A DNA stretch of 64,000 nt, taken from NCBI RefSeq assembly GCF_010119195.1, contig NZ_WRXL01000003.1, positions 531,026 through 595,025 on the forward strand, written 5' to 3'. The notes below the pieces were generated by a model. That model was not told the origin of the DNA, searched no databases, and saw nothing but the letters and a program-made list of their open reading frames with translations. This stretch comes from Haloarcula salina (GTDB lineage: Archaea; Halobacteriota; Halobacteria; Halobacteriales; Haloarculaceae). Shown here piece after piece: positions 53,511 through 61,313 of the stretch (the first letter of the stretch is position 1; each line of letters starts with the position of its first letter). The position numbers were made by a program, and so were the translations under genes.

Positions 53511-54233
53511 ATGCACGACGGACTCCGCGTGATGGCCGGCGAGTGTACGACCGTCTTCGAGGGCTCTCGCGAGCGCGAACAGCGCGGGAACGTACTCGTG
53601 GTCGTCAAGCCCGACAACACCGTGCTCGTCCACGACGCCGAGGGGTACCAGCCGGTCGCGTGGCTCACGCGCGCCGAGAGCGTCGCCGTCGACGACGGCA
53701 CCGTGACGGCCCGCGACGGCGGCGAACTGCTTCGCGTCGTCGCCCACCACGAACACGGGAGCGCCCGCTATCCGGCGTCGAGCGCCGGCGTTCCGGTGGC
53801 CGACTGCCCGGACTGTCCCGGCACGCTGGTCCGCGCCCGAAGCGCCGTCGACTGCACCGCCTGCGAGGCGTCTTACGGGATTCCGACGGACGCCGAGGTC
53901 ACCGCGGGCCGCTGTTCGGACTGCGGGCTCCCGACGTTTCGGGTCGAACGCGGCCAGTCCTTCGAGTGCTGTCTCGATCGAGCGTGCGAGTCGATGGACG
54001 ACGCCGTCGCAAACGCCTTCGACCGGCAGTGGGGCTGTCCGCACTGCGACGGTGACCTACTGATCCTCCGGCGCGGCGGCCTCCTCGCCGGCTGTGAGCG
54101 CTATCCCGACTGCGACACCGGGTTCGCGATGCCCGCCGGCGTCGTCGTCGGCGAGTGCGCCTGCGGCCTGCCGCTGTTCGAGACGGCTGGCGGACGGCGC
54201 TGTCTCGACAGCACCTGCGCGGCGTCCGGGTGA
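53511..54233 (+). CDS. NucS-like N-terminal domain joined to topoisomerase-type C4 zinc fingers
   Basis: This 240-aa protein starts MHDGLRVMAGECTTVFEG. Residues about 10-85 resemble the NucS/EndoMS N-terminal DNA-binding domain: VVVKPDNTVLVHDAEGYQPVAW matches its KPDGSVLVH..GYKPLNW pattern. In place of the nuclease domain come several cysteine pairs, the last two (CPHC..CERYPDCDTGF, then CACGLPLF) of the topoisomerase IA zinc-finger kind. Likely DNA binding; no catalytic residues seen. A CAAATA box about 26 nt upstream supports ATG 53511. The endA gene follows 57 bp later. Confidence 0.8.
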   Translation: MHDGLRVMAGECTTVFEGSREREQRGNVLVVVKPDNTVLVHDAEGYQPVAWLTRAESVAVDDGTVTARDGGELLRVVAHHEHGSARYPASSAGVPVADCPDCPGTLVRARSAVDCTACEASYGIPTDAEVTAGRCSDCGLPTFRVERGQSFECCLDRACESMDDAVANAFDRQWGCPHCDGDLLILRRGGLLAGCERYPDCDTGFAMPAGVVVGECACGLPLFETAGGRRCLDSTCAASG

Positions 54234-54290
54234 CCGCCGCCGGCGGGCCGACCCGCAGGGGCTTTGTCGCCGCGGGAGCCACGTCCGGGC

Positions 54291-55295
54291 ATGGAACTGA
54301 CGCTCGACGGCGACGTCGTCCGAGCCGGCGGGGAGGCCCGCGAGCGATTCTACGACTCGCGCGGCTACGGGCGCGCTCGCAACGGCGATCTCGACCTCGC
54401 CCCCGTGGAGGCCGCGCACCTGCTCTACCGCGGCGACATCGAGGGGATCGACGGGATGGACTTCCGTGCCCTCCTCACCTCGTCGGCCGTCTCCGAGGTC
54501 GCCTTCCTCGTCTACAAGGACCTGCGGGACCGCGGCTTCTACCTCTCGCCCGCCCGTGAGGGCTGGGTCGACGATCCGGCGGGCGCGGACTTCGTCGTCT
54601 ACCCGCGCGGGAAGGGGCCGTGGGACGGCGCTGTCGCCTACCGCGTCCGGGTCGTCGGCGAGCGCGACACCGTCGACGCCGCGGCCCTCGGCGAGTGCGT
54701 CCTCGCGGTCGTCGACGAGGAGAGCGAGGTGACGTACCTCGAGACCGACCGGCCCGCAGTCGGCGGGACCAGCGTCGCCGCGGTTCCGGAAACCGAGGGC
54801 GACCTGCTCGCCGAGCGGGTGCTGTGCTGGGACCCGCCCGCGGCGCTGTACGAGTCGGCGTTCTACGGCCAGCGCCTCGACGACGACGGCGCGGTCCAGC
54901 TCTCACTCGTGGAGGCCGCCTACCTCGCCCGGGAGGGACTGCTGTCGGTCGACGGCGGGGCCGACGCCGTGGTCGAGCGCGGTCGCGCGGTCGAGGGCGA
55001 GCGCTTCGACCGTCGGCTGGCGGTGTACGACGCGCTGCGGTCGAGCGGCGTCGCGCCCAAGACCGGCTTCAAGTTCGGAGCCGACTTCCGGACCTACGCG
55101 GACGTGACGAGCGCCGACGACCTCGGGCACTCGGAACTGCTCGTGCGCGTCCTGCCGGCCGACCACGCCTTCGAGCCCCGCGACCTCGCGCTGGACGTTC
55201 GGCTGGCCCACGGCGTCCGCAAGCGGATGGCGTTCGCGCTCGTGGACGACGCGGGCGACATCGAGTGGGTCGCCGTCGAGCGGCTGACGCCCTGA
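54291..55295 (+). CDS. endA: tRNA-intron (splicing) endonuclease
   Basis: This 334-aa enzyme cuts bulge-helix-bulge motifs in tRNA and rRNA precursors. It is the long form with two fused repeats; the C-terminal repeat carries the catalytic triad Tyr269 (FRTYADV), His292 (LPADHAF) and Lys311 (GVRKRMAF). A GCTTTG box is centred 27 nt before the ATG. It is followed by trpS, a logical partner since haloarchaeal tRNA-Trp has an intron. It would also process the 16S precursor encoded at the right edge. Confidence 0.94.
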   Translation: MELTLDGDVVRAGGEARERFYDSRGYGRARNGDLDLAPVEAAHLLYRGDIEGIDGMDFRALLTSSAVSEVAFLVYKDLRDRGFYLSPAREGWVDDPAGADFVVYPRGKGPWDGAVAYRVRVVGERDTVDAAALGECVLAVVDEESEVTYLETDRPAVGGTSVAAVPETEGDLLAERVLCWDPPAALYESAFYGQRLDDDGAVQLSLVEAAYLAREGLLSVDGGADAVVERGRAVEGERFDRRLAVYDALRSSGVAPKTGFKFGADFRTYADVTSADDLGHSELLVRVLPADHAFEPRDLALDVRLAHGVRKRMAFALVDDAGDIEWVAVERLTP

Positions 55296-55419
55296 CGAGC
55301 GCGCAGATTGCGGACGGTTCGGCTCATCTCCGCCGCCGAGGCGCTCGGAAACGAACCCTTTTTGCGCCGACCGGGACCAAGACCCCTGTAACGCGGCTCA
55401 CCGCGAGCCCGGTGTACCC

Positions 55420-57075
55420 ATGACGACGGACGACTCCCACCACGACGACGCATCGCCCGACGAGGACCGCCGCCAGTCGGGCGAACAGTGGCGGGAGTTC
55501 GACGCGGCGGCCGGGGACACCGCCTCGCCCGTACGCGCCGACGGCGGCACCGAGGCCGAGGGGGCCGACGAGGCCACGCTCGACCCGTGGGGTTCCTCGA
55601 CCATCGCCGACTACCGCAAGCTGTTCGAGCAGTTCGGCATCGAGGAGTTCGACGACCTGCTCCCGGAAGTCCCGAATCCCCACTACCTGATGCGCCGCGG
55701 CGTCATCTTCGGCCACCGCGACTACCGGCCGGTCGCCGAGGCGATGCGCACCGGCGAGGACTTCGCCGCGCTGTCTGGGTTCATGCCGACCGGCGACCCC
55801 CACATCGGCCACAAGCTCGTCTTCGACGAGATCATCTGGCATCAGCGCCAGGGCGGCGACGCCTACGCGCTCATCGCCGACCTGGAGGCCCACAGCGCCC
55901 GCGGGCTCACGTGGGAGGAGATCGACGAGCACGCGACGAACTACGTCCTCTCGCTGCTCGCGCTCGGCTTCGACCCCGAGGACGGCACGCTCTATCGGCA
56001 GTCCGACAACCGCGAGGTGCAGGACCTCGCGTTCGAACTCGGGGCCGAGGCGAACTTCTCGGAACTGCAGGCCATCTACGACTTCGACGGCGAGACCGAC
56101 GTCTCGCACATGCAGTCGGTCGTCACGCAGATGGCCGACATCCTCTACCCGCAACTGGACGAGCCGAAGCCGACGGTCATCCCCGTCGGCCCGGACCAGG
56201 ACCCGCACATGCGACTGGCGCGGGACCTCGCGGCCCGAATGCGCTACTTCGGCGTGACGGAGGCGTTCGCCAGCTTCGAGGCCGACGCGGCCGAGCGGAC
56301 GCTCCTCCGACAGGCCTACGACGCCCGCGACGACTACGCCGAGGAGCCCGACCGGCCTCGGTGTGGCGAGGCGGCCGACTGGCTCCGCGAGAACAGGCAG
56401 GCGCCCGCCGACGCGCTGGAGTCCGTCGCGGCGAAACTGGACGAGGCGGGCAAGGAGCCGCTCCGTCCGCGCATCCGCTTCCTCGACCGCAACGCGACCG
56501 ACGACGCGTTCGAGGCGCTCATCGAGGCCGTCTCCGGCGAGAAGCGCGTCTACGACGAGCACGTCGACGCCTTCGACTTAGAGCGCGCCGAGGCCGAGGA
56601 ACTGGCTCGGCGGGTCGAACTCGACACCGGCGGCTACGGCTTCCTGCCGCCCTCCTCTATCTATCACCGGTTCATGACCGGCCTCACCGGCGGGAAGATG
56701 TCCTCCTCGATTCCGGCCTCGCACATCTCGCTGCTTGACGACCCCGAGGACGGCTACGACAAGGTGAAGTCGGCGACGACGGGCGGCCGGACGACCGCCG
56801 AGGAACAGCGCGAGAAGGGCGGGAAGGCCGACGAGTGTCCGGTCTACGAGCTGTACGCCTACCTGCTCTCCGGCGACGACGACGAGTTCGCAACGGAGGT
56901 CTACGAGGAGTGCGTCGGCGGCGAGCGTCTCTGTGGCGGCTGCAAGGAGCAGGCCGCCGAACTGATGACCGAGTTCCTCGAAGACCACCAGGAGAAACGC
57001 GAGGAGTGGGCCGACAGACTGGACGACCTGGACATCGACCTCGATTCCGACCGGAAGCGCTCGGGCGCGGACTGA
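55420..57075 (+). CDS. trpS: Tryptophanyl-tRNA synthetase
   Basis: This 551-aa class I synthetase has HIGH as PHIGHK (His128 and His131) in FMPTGDPHIGHKLVFD and KMSKS as GGKMSSSIPASHI near 426-432. An acidic N-terminal extension of about 60 residues (DDSHHDDASPDEDRRQ) precedes the archaeal/eukaryotic-type core. It charges intron-processed tRNA-Trp. A CTTTTTG box at 55358-55364 lies about 59 nt upstream, so a short 5' leader is likely. No Trp-rich leader ORF is seen. Confidence 0.95.
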   Translation: MTTDDSHHDDASPDEDRRQSGEQWREFDAAAGDTASPVRADGGTEAEGADEATLDPWGSSTIADYRKLFEQFGIEEFDDLLPEVPNPHYLMRRGVIFGHRDYRPVAEAMRTGEDFAALSGFMPTGDPHIGHKLVFDEIIWHQRQGGDAYALIADLEAHSARGLTWEEIDEHATNYVLSLLALGFDPEDGTLYRQSDNREVQDLAFELGAEANFSELQAIYDFDGETDVSHMQSVVTQMADILYPQLDEPKPTVIPVGPDQDPHMRLARDLAARMRYFGVTEAFASFEADAAERTLLRQAYDARDDYAEEPDRPRCGEAADWLRENRQAPADALESVAAKLDEAGKEPLRPRIRFLDRNATDDAFEALIEAVSGEKRVYDEHVDAFDLERAEAEELARRVELDTGGYGFLPPSSIYHRFMTGLTGGKMSSSIPASHISLLDDPEDGYDKVKSATTGGRTTAEEQREKGGKADECPVYELYAYLLSGDDDEFATEVYEECVGGERLCGGCKEQAAELMTEFLEDHQEKREEWADRLDDLDIDLDSDRKRSGAD

Positions 57076-57126
57076 GCGGCAGAGAAGGGCTTCTTCGTTT
57101 CGCGTCGAGACGCCTCCACGCGCAAC

Positions 57127-57134
57127 GCTTTTGG
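57127..57134 (+). promoter_or_regulatory. Promoter box of the pheS leader transcript
   Basis: GCTTTTGG has its TTTT (57129-57132) centred 27.5 nt before the ATG at 57158. The same box and the same spacing precede the genes at 13530, 17724, 29026 and 44872. It places the first transcribed base at or next to the leader ATG. Confidence 0.6.
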
Positions 57135-57157
57135 TCGGCAGTCACAATCGCTGAGAC

Positions 57158-57238
57158 ATGGCATCCGAATCCCACCGTGCCGGCGTCGCGCGCCAGCCAC
57201 CAGTCCGCCCGGGGTTCGGCTTCTTCTTCGCCGCCTGA
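57158..57238 (+). CDS. Phe-rich leader peptide of the pheST operon (26 aa)
   Basis: The ORF begins ATG GCA TCC and ends with GFGFFFAA and TGA. Phe is residue 20, 22, 23 and 24, four of the last seven, all TTC. It lies 116 nt before pheS, on the same strand, and its ATG is at the leaderless distance from a TTTTG box. A 10-bp hairpin starts 12 nt after its stop. This is the architecture of an amino-acid-sensing leader peptide (compare pheM before bacterial pheST). Function is inferred; I know of no haloarchaeal example. Confidence 0.7.
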   Translation: MASESHRAGVARQPPVRPGFGFFFAA

Positions 57239-57250
57239 TCGCGCGTGGAC

Positions 57251-57278
57251 TCCGATGGCGTCCACCGGCGCCGTCGGA
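57251..57278 (+). promoter_or_regulatory. 10-bp hairpin in the pheS 5' leader
   Basis: TCCGATGGCG (57251-57260) pairs with CGCCGTCGGA (57269-57278), nine Watson-Crick pairs plus one G-U, around an 8-nt loop. It lies between the leader-peptide stop and pheS. No T-tract follows, so if it controls expression it would act by pausing or on translation, or by a factor-dependent mechanism. Confidence 0.6.
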
Positions 57279-57354
57279 CGAAACCGCGAGCGGGAAGTGA
57301 GAACCGTTAACTGAGCGACCCGCGCTATTCCCCGACAACGACCGAGACACCCGT

Positions 57355-58866
57355 ATGAAACGACCACAGACACAGGTGGCCGTCCTGCAGGCCGCCGACG
57401 CACAGGAGGACAGACGGATCGACGAGGTGGCCGACGAGGCCGACTGCAAACCGGAGGCGGCGACGCGCGCCGCGTTCGAACTCGAAGCTGACGGCCTCCT
57501 CACCGTCACCGAGGAGACCGTTTCGCACTACGAACTGACCGAGGAGGGCGAGCGCTACGTCCGCGAGAGCCTGCCCGAACAGGACCTCTACGCGGCGGCG
57601 ACGGACGCCGGCGCGAAGGAGGGTCCCGTTCAGATGGGGCAGGTCATCGGCGCGTCGGGCCTCGAAGGCGCGGCCGTCGACATCGCGCTGTCGAACTACG
57701 CCCGCAAGGCCTACGGCGAGATCGACAGCGGCGAGATCACCGCCAACCCCGACGCCGACCCCGGCGCGGACCCCGAGATGCTCGCGCTGGAAGCCGTCGC
57801 CGACGGGCGCGTCGACGACGCCGACGCGGACGCGCTCGACCAACTGGAACGGCGCGGCCTCGTCGACGTGCGCGAGGAGACCGTCCGCTCCGTGCGGCTG
57901 ACCGACGACGGCGTCACCGCGCTGATGGAGGGCGTCGAGGTCGCCGAGACCGTCGACCAGTTGACGCCCGAACTCCTCACCAGCGGCGAGTGGGAAGATG
58001 TCGAGTTCACCGAGTACAACGTCGAGGCCGACGCCGAGGACGTGCGCCACGGCAAGGAGCACATCCTCCGTCAGACGGCAAACCGCGTGAAGGACACGCT
58101 CGTCGGGATGGGATTCCAGGAGATGGAAGGTCCTCACGCCGACGCCCAGTTCTGGATCAACGACTGCCTGTTCATGCCCCAGGACCACCCGGCCCGTACC
58201 CACTGGGACCAGTTCGCGCTGGAGCGGCCCGACGAGATCCGCGACCTGCCCGAGGACCTCGTCGAGCGGGTCCGATCGGCCCACCGGGAGGGCGTCGGCC
58301 CCGACGGCGAGGGGTATCACTCGCCGTGGACCGAGGACGTGGCCCGCGGGATGGACCTCCGCGGGCACACCACGTCGCTGTCGATGCGCTACCTCTCGGG
58401 TCACCAGGTCGGCGACCTCGAACCGCCACAGCGCTACTTCAGCGTCGAGAAGGTGTACCGCAACGACACGCTCGACCCGACGCACCTGCTCGAGTTCTTC
58501 CAGATCGAGGGCTGGGTCATGGCCGAGGACCTCTCCGTGCGGGACCTGATGGGGACGTTCACGGAGTTCTACGAGCAGTTCGGTATCACGGACATCGAGT
58601 TCAAGCCCCACTACAACCCCTACACCGAGCCGAGCTTCGAGCTGTTCGGGACCCACCCCGAGACGGGCGAGATCGTCGAGGTCGGGAACTCGGGCATCTT
58701 CCGCGACGAGGTGCTCACGCCGCTTGGCGTCGAGTGCGACGTGATGGCGTGGGGACTCTCTCTGGAGCGCCTGCTGATGCTCATGTACGGCTTCGAGGAC
58801 ATCCGCGACGTGCACGGGACGCTGTGTGACCTGGAACTGCTGCGGGAGACGGAGGTGATGCACTGA
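57355..58866 (+). CDS. pheS: Phenylalanyl-tRNA synthetase alpha subunit
   Basis: This 503-aa class II catalytic subunit is of archaeal/eukaryotic type. Its N-terminal half consists of winged-helix repeats (ATRAAFELEADGLLTVTEET and a second copy). The catalytic part has HPARTHWDQF, motif 2 YFSVEKVYRNDTLDPTHLLEF and motif 3 GLSLERLLMLMYG. It forms alpha2-beta2 with PheT and charges tRNA-Phe. Its stop overlaps the pheT ATG (TGATG). The 5' leader carries a Phe-rich peptide ORF. Confidence 0.95.
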   Translation: MKRPQTQVAVLQAADAQEDRRIDEVADEADCKPEAATRAAFELEADGLLTVTEETVSHYELTEEGERYVRESLPEQDLYAAATDAGAKEGPVQMGQVIGASGLEGAAVDIALSNYARKAYGEIDSGEITANPDADPGADPEMLALEAVADGRVDDADADALDQLERRGLVDVREETVRSVRLTDDGVTALMEGVEVAETVDQLTPELLTSGEWEDVEFTEYNVEADAEDVRHGKEHILRQTANRVKDTLVGMGFQEMEGPHADAQFWINDCLFMPQDHPARTHWDQFALERPDEIRDLPEDLVERVRSAHREGVGPDGEGYHSPWTEDVARGMDLRGHTTSLSMRYLSGHQVGDLEPPQRYFSVEKVYRNDTLDPTHLLEFFQIEGWVMAEDLSVRDLMGTFTEFYEQFGITDIEFKPHYNPYTEPSFELFGTHPETGEIVEVGNSGIFRDEVLTPLGVECDVMAWGLSLERLLMLMYGFEDIRDVHGTLCDLELLRETEVMH

Positions 58867-60617
58867 TGCCGGTCGTCGACGTCGACCCCGAGGAGCTTCG
58901 CTACCTGACCGGCCACGACGAGAAGGACGACGAGGAACTGAAGTCGGATCTGTTCGACCTCGGACTGGAGTTCGAGGGCCTGACCGAGGACGACGAGTTC
59001 CAACTCGAGTTCGCGCCCGACCGCCTCGACCGCCTCTCCGTGGAGGGCGTCGCCCGCTCGCTGCGCTATCACTACGGCGACGACCGCGGCGTGTACGTCC
59101 CGAGCACGAACAGCGCCGACTGGACCATCGAGGTCGAGGACCAGCCCGAGGAGCGCCCGTACGTCACCGGTGCCGTCGTCCGCGGCCTCGACATGAGCGA
59201 GGAGGCCCTGGAGTCCCTGATTCAACTGCAGGAGAAGCTCCACGCCACGATGGGCCGCAAGCGCGCGAAGGGAGCCATCGGCGTCCACGACCTGACGATG
59301 CTGAAAGGGGCGGCCGCGACCGAGGGCGAGGGCAAGTCCATCACCTACACCAGCGCCGACCCCGACGAGGCGACGTTCGTGCCGCTCGACGCCGACGCCG
59401 AGATGACGCCGAACGAGGTCGTCGCGTCCCACGAGACCGGCCAGACCTACGGCGACCTCGTGGCTGACTTCGACCGCGTCCCGGCCATCTACGACGCCAT
59501 CGGCCTGTTCTCGTTCCCGCCGGTCATCAACGGCCACCGGACCGAGGTCAGCGAGGACTCCCGGGACCTGTTCATCGAGATGACCGGGACCGACCAGTGG
59601 ACCATCGACCGGATGTGCGCCATCGTCTGCTACGCGCTGGAGGCCCGCGGCGGCCGCGTCGAGCGCGTCGCGGTCGAGTACGCCGACGACGCGCCCGGAG
59701 AGTACGCCGGCCGGACGCTGGAGCGCCCCGACTTCGCCGTGCGCACCAAGACGGTCACGCACGACCGCATCGAGTCCATCCTCGGCGTCTCGCTGGACGA
59801 GCGCGAGGTCGTCGACTACGCCGAGCGCGCGGGTCTCGACGCCACGCCGACGACCGGCGACGACGCGGCCTACGAGGTGGAGATCCCGCCATACCGCGTC
59901 GACGTCATCCACCCGCTGGACCTCATCGACGACATCGGCCGGGCGCTCGGATTCAACAGCCTCGAACCGGTCTACCCCGACGTGTCGACGGTCGGGGGTC
60001 GCCACGATCGCTCACGGCTCGAAGACGCCGCCCGCGACGCGCTGGTCGGACTCGGCTTCGAGGACCTGCTGAACTTCCACATGATAAACGAGGCCGAGAA
60101 CTTCGAGCGGATGAACCTCTCCGTGCCGGACGACGGTGACGGGAGCGACGCCGGTACCGTCGGTCTCGACGAACCGGTCACCATTCAGGAACCCTACAGC
60201 GAGGACTACACGATCCTCCGGACGTGGGCGCTCCCCTCGATCATGATGGTCCTGGAGAACAACACCCACCGGAGCTATCCGCAGGACCTCGCGGAGATCG
60301 GACTCGCCGCCGGCCTCGACGACTCGGAGAACACCGGCGTCGCGGAACACCGGACCGTCGCGGGCGCGCTCGCCCGCACGGACGCCTCCTACGAGGACGC
60401 GAAGGCCCGCCTCCAGGCGCTCGCCGACGCCTTCGACACGGACCTCTCGACGCCGTCGACCACGCACCCGACGTTCATCGACGGCCGCGCGGCCGAAGTC
60501 GTCCTCGACGGCGAGTCGGTCGGCGTCGTCGGCGAGATTCACCCGACGGTGCTCGTGGAACACGACCTGGAGTTGCCGGTGGCGGCGTTCGAACTGCGAC
60601 TGGACGGACTCGCGTAG
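58866..60617 (+). CDS. pheT: Phenylalanyl-tRNA synthetase beta subunit
   Basis: This 583-aa beta subunit of archaeal type has the B3/B4 region (LMKG-like and KRAKGAIGVHDL), B5 with YRVDVIHPLDLIDDIGRALG, and a catalytic-like core (LRTWALPSIMMVLENN). It contributes to tRNA binding and assembly. Translation is coupled to pheS. The last 19 codons, including the stop, are repeated as a separate DNA copy at 60731-60788. Confidence 0.94.
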   Translation: MPVVDVDPEELRYLTGHDEKDDEELKSDLFDLGLEFEGLTEDDEFQLEFAPDRLDRLSVEGVARSLRYHYGDDRGVYVPSTNSADWTIEVEDQPEERPYVTGAVVRGLDMSEEALESLIQLQEKLHATMGRKRAKGAIGVHDLTMLKGAAATEGEGKSITYTSADPDEATFVPLDADAEMTPNEVVASHETGQTYGDLVADFDRVPAIYDAIGLFSFPPVINGHRTEVSEDSRDLFIEMTGTDQWTIDRMCAIVCYALEARGGRVERVAVEYADDAPGEYAGRTLERPDFAVRTKTVTHDRIESILGVSLDEREVVDYAERAGLDATPTTGDDAAYEVEIPPYRVDVIHPLDLIDDIGRALGFNSLEPVYPDVSTVGGRHDRSRLEDAARDALVGLGFEDLLNFHMINEAENFERMNLSVPDDGDGSDAGTVGLDEPVTIQEPYSEDYTILRTWALPSIMMVLENNTHRSYPQDLAEIGLAAGLDDSENTGVAEHRTVAGALARTDASYEDAKARLQALADAFDTDLSTPSTTHPTFIDGRAAEVVLDGESVGVVGEIHPTVLVEHDLELPVAAFELRLDGLA

Positions 60618-60618
60618 C
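60561..60618 (+). repeat. Direct repeat, copy 1 (3' end of pheT)
   Basis: These 58 bp from CACGACCTGG through the stop codon recur at 60731-60788 with a single difference (G at 60614, A at 60784). This copy is in frame with pheT. Confidence 0.9.
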
Positions 60619-60620
60619 AT

Positions 60621-60652
60621 CGACTGCGAGCACAGCGAGCAGTCGGTTTTTT
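60621..60652 (+). terminator. Hairpin plus T6 terminator after pheT
   Basis: CGACTGC (60621-60627) pairs with GCAGTCG (60639-60645), followed by GT6 (60647-60652) and a second T5 run at 60661-60665. Good candidate end of the pheST transcript. Confidence 0.65.
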
Positions 60653-60730
60653 CGCCCACGTTTTTGCGCGAGCGGTACCGGAGCGAACGGAGTGAGCGAG
60701 GCTACCCGACGCGGAAAAAGGTGGTTGCAG

Positions 60731-60788
60731 CACGACCTGGAGTTGCCGGTGGCGGCGTTCGAACTGCGACTGGACGGACTCGCATAGC
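60731..60788 (+). repeat. Direct repeat, copy 2 (orphan pheT 3' end)
   Basis: This is an isolated 57/58 identical copy of the pheT end, offset by exactly 170 bp. It encodes the same C-terminal peptide and stop codon but has no start or upstream pheT sequence. It ends 9 bp before the convergent RDD gene stop. Confidence 0.9.
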
Positions 60789-60797
60789 TCCCGCTCC

Positions 60798-61274
60798 TCA
60801 CTTCTCGCTCGGATACACGTATTCCACGTCGTCGGGTCTCGCCGTCTCCTCTTCGTCGACTTCGACGACGATGGTCGACGAGAGCCTGTTGAACAGGCGC
60901 AGCCCCTCCTCCTCGTAGGCGAGCCAGCCGATGAGACAGTCGAGGGGGAGCAGGAACGCCTTCCCGAAGCTCTCGATGGCCGCGGTCCCGTAGTCGATCA
61001 GGTCGCCGCGTTCGTCCCTGACCGCGATGTCCATGACCATCTTGCCCGCGGACTGTCCCTGCCGGCCTTCGAGGACCGTCCAGTACGCGAACAGGGCGAG
61101 GCCGTTGAGGCCGGCGAAGGGCGTCGTCACGGAGAGACTGCCGGTCACGAGCGAGAAGACGCCGGCGACCTCTCCCAGGCCGGAGAGGACCGCGCCGACG
61201 AGGAGCACGTCGACGAGCCACGCGAGAAAGCGGTCGTCCCAGGAGGCGATGTGGATGGTGCGGGGGCGTGCCAT
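60798..61274 (-). CDS. RDD-family membrane protein
   Basis: This 158-aa protein has the RDD domain: DDRFLAWLVDVLLVGAVLSG (here the name-giving Arg-Asp-Asp region varies), a second hydrophobic segment GLALFAYWTVLEG, the GQSAGKMVMDIAVRDERG motif and a third segment LLPLDCLIGWL. Role unknown; some RDD proteins are linked to ion transport. Its 3' end abuts the orphan copy of the pheT tail. Confidence 0.87.
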   Translation of the reverse strand: MARPRTIHIASWDDRFLAWLVDVLLVGAVLSGLGEVAGVFSLVTGSLSVTTPFAGLNGLALFAYWTVLEGRQGQSAGKMVMDIAVRDERGDLIDYGTAAIESFGKAFLLPLDCLIGWLAYEEEGLRLFNRLSSTIVVEVDEEETARPDDVEYVYPSEK

Positions 61275-61313
61275 GCTCGGGGTTCGGTGGCCCCGAACTT
61301 CAGGATTCGCCGA

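Noticed and set aside
60798..60918. Target-site duplication of an insertion sequence between the pheT-tail copies
   Set aside because: The 112-bp spacer has no transposase or clear terminal inverted repeats, and a 58-bp duplication is too long for a normal transposon target site.
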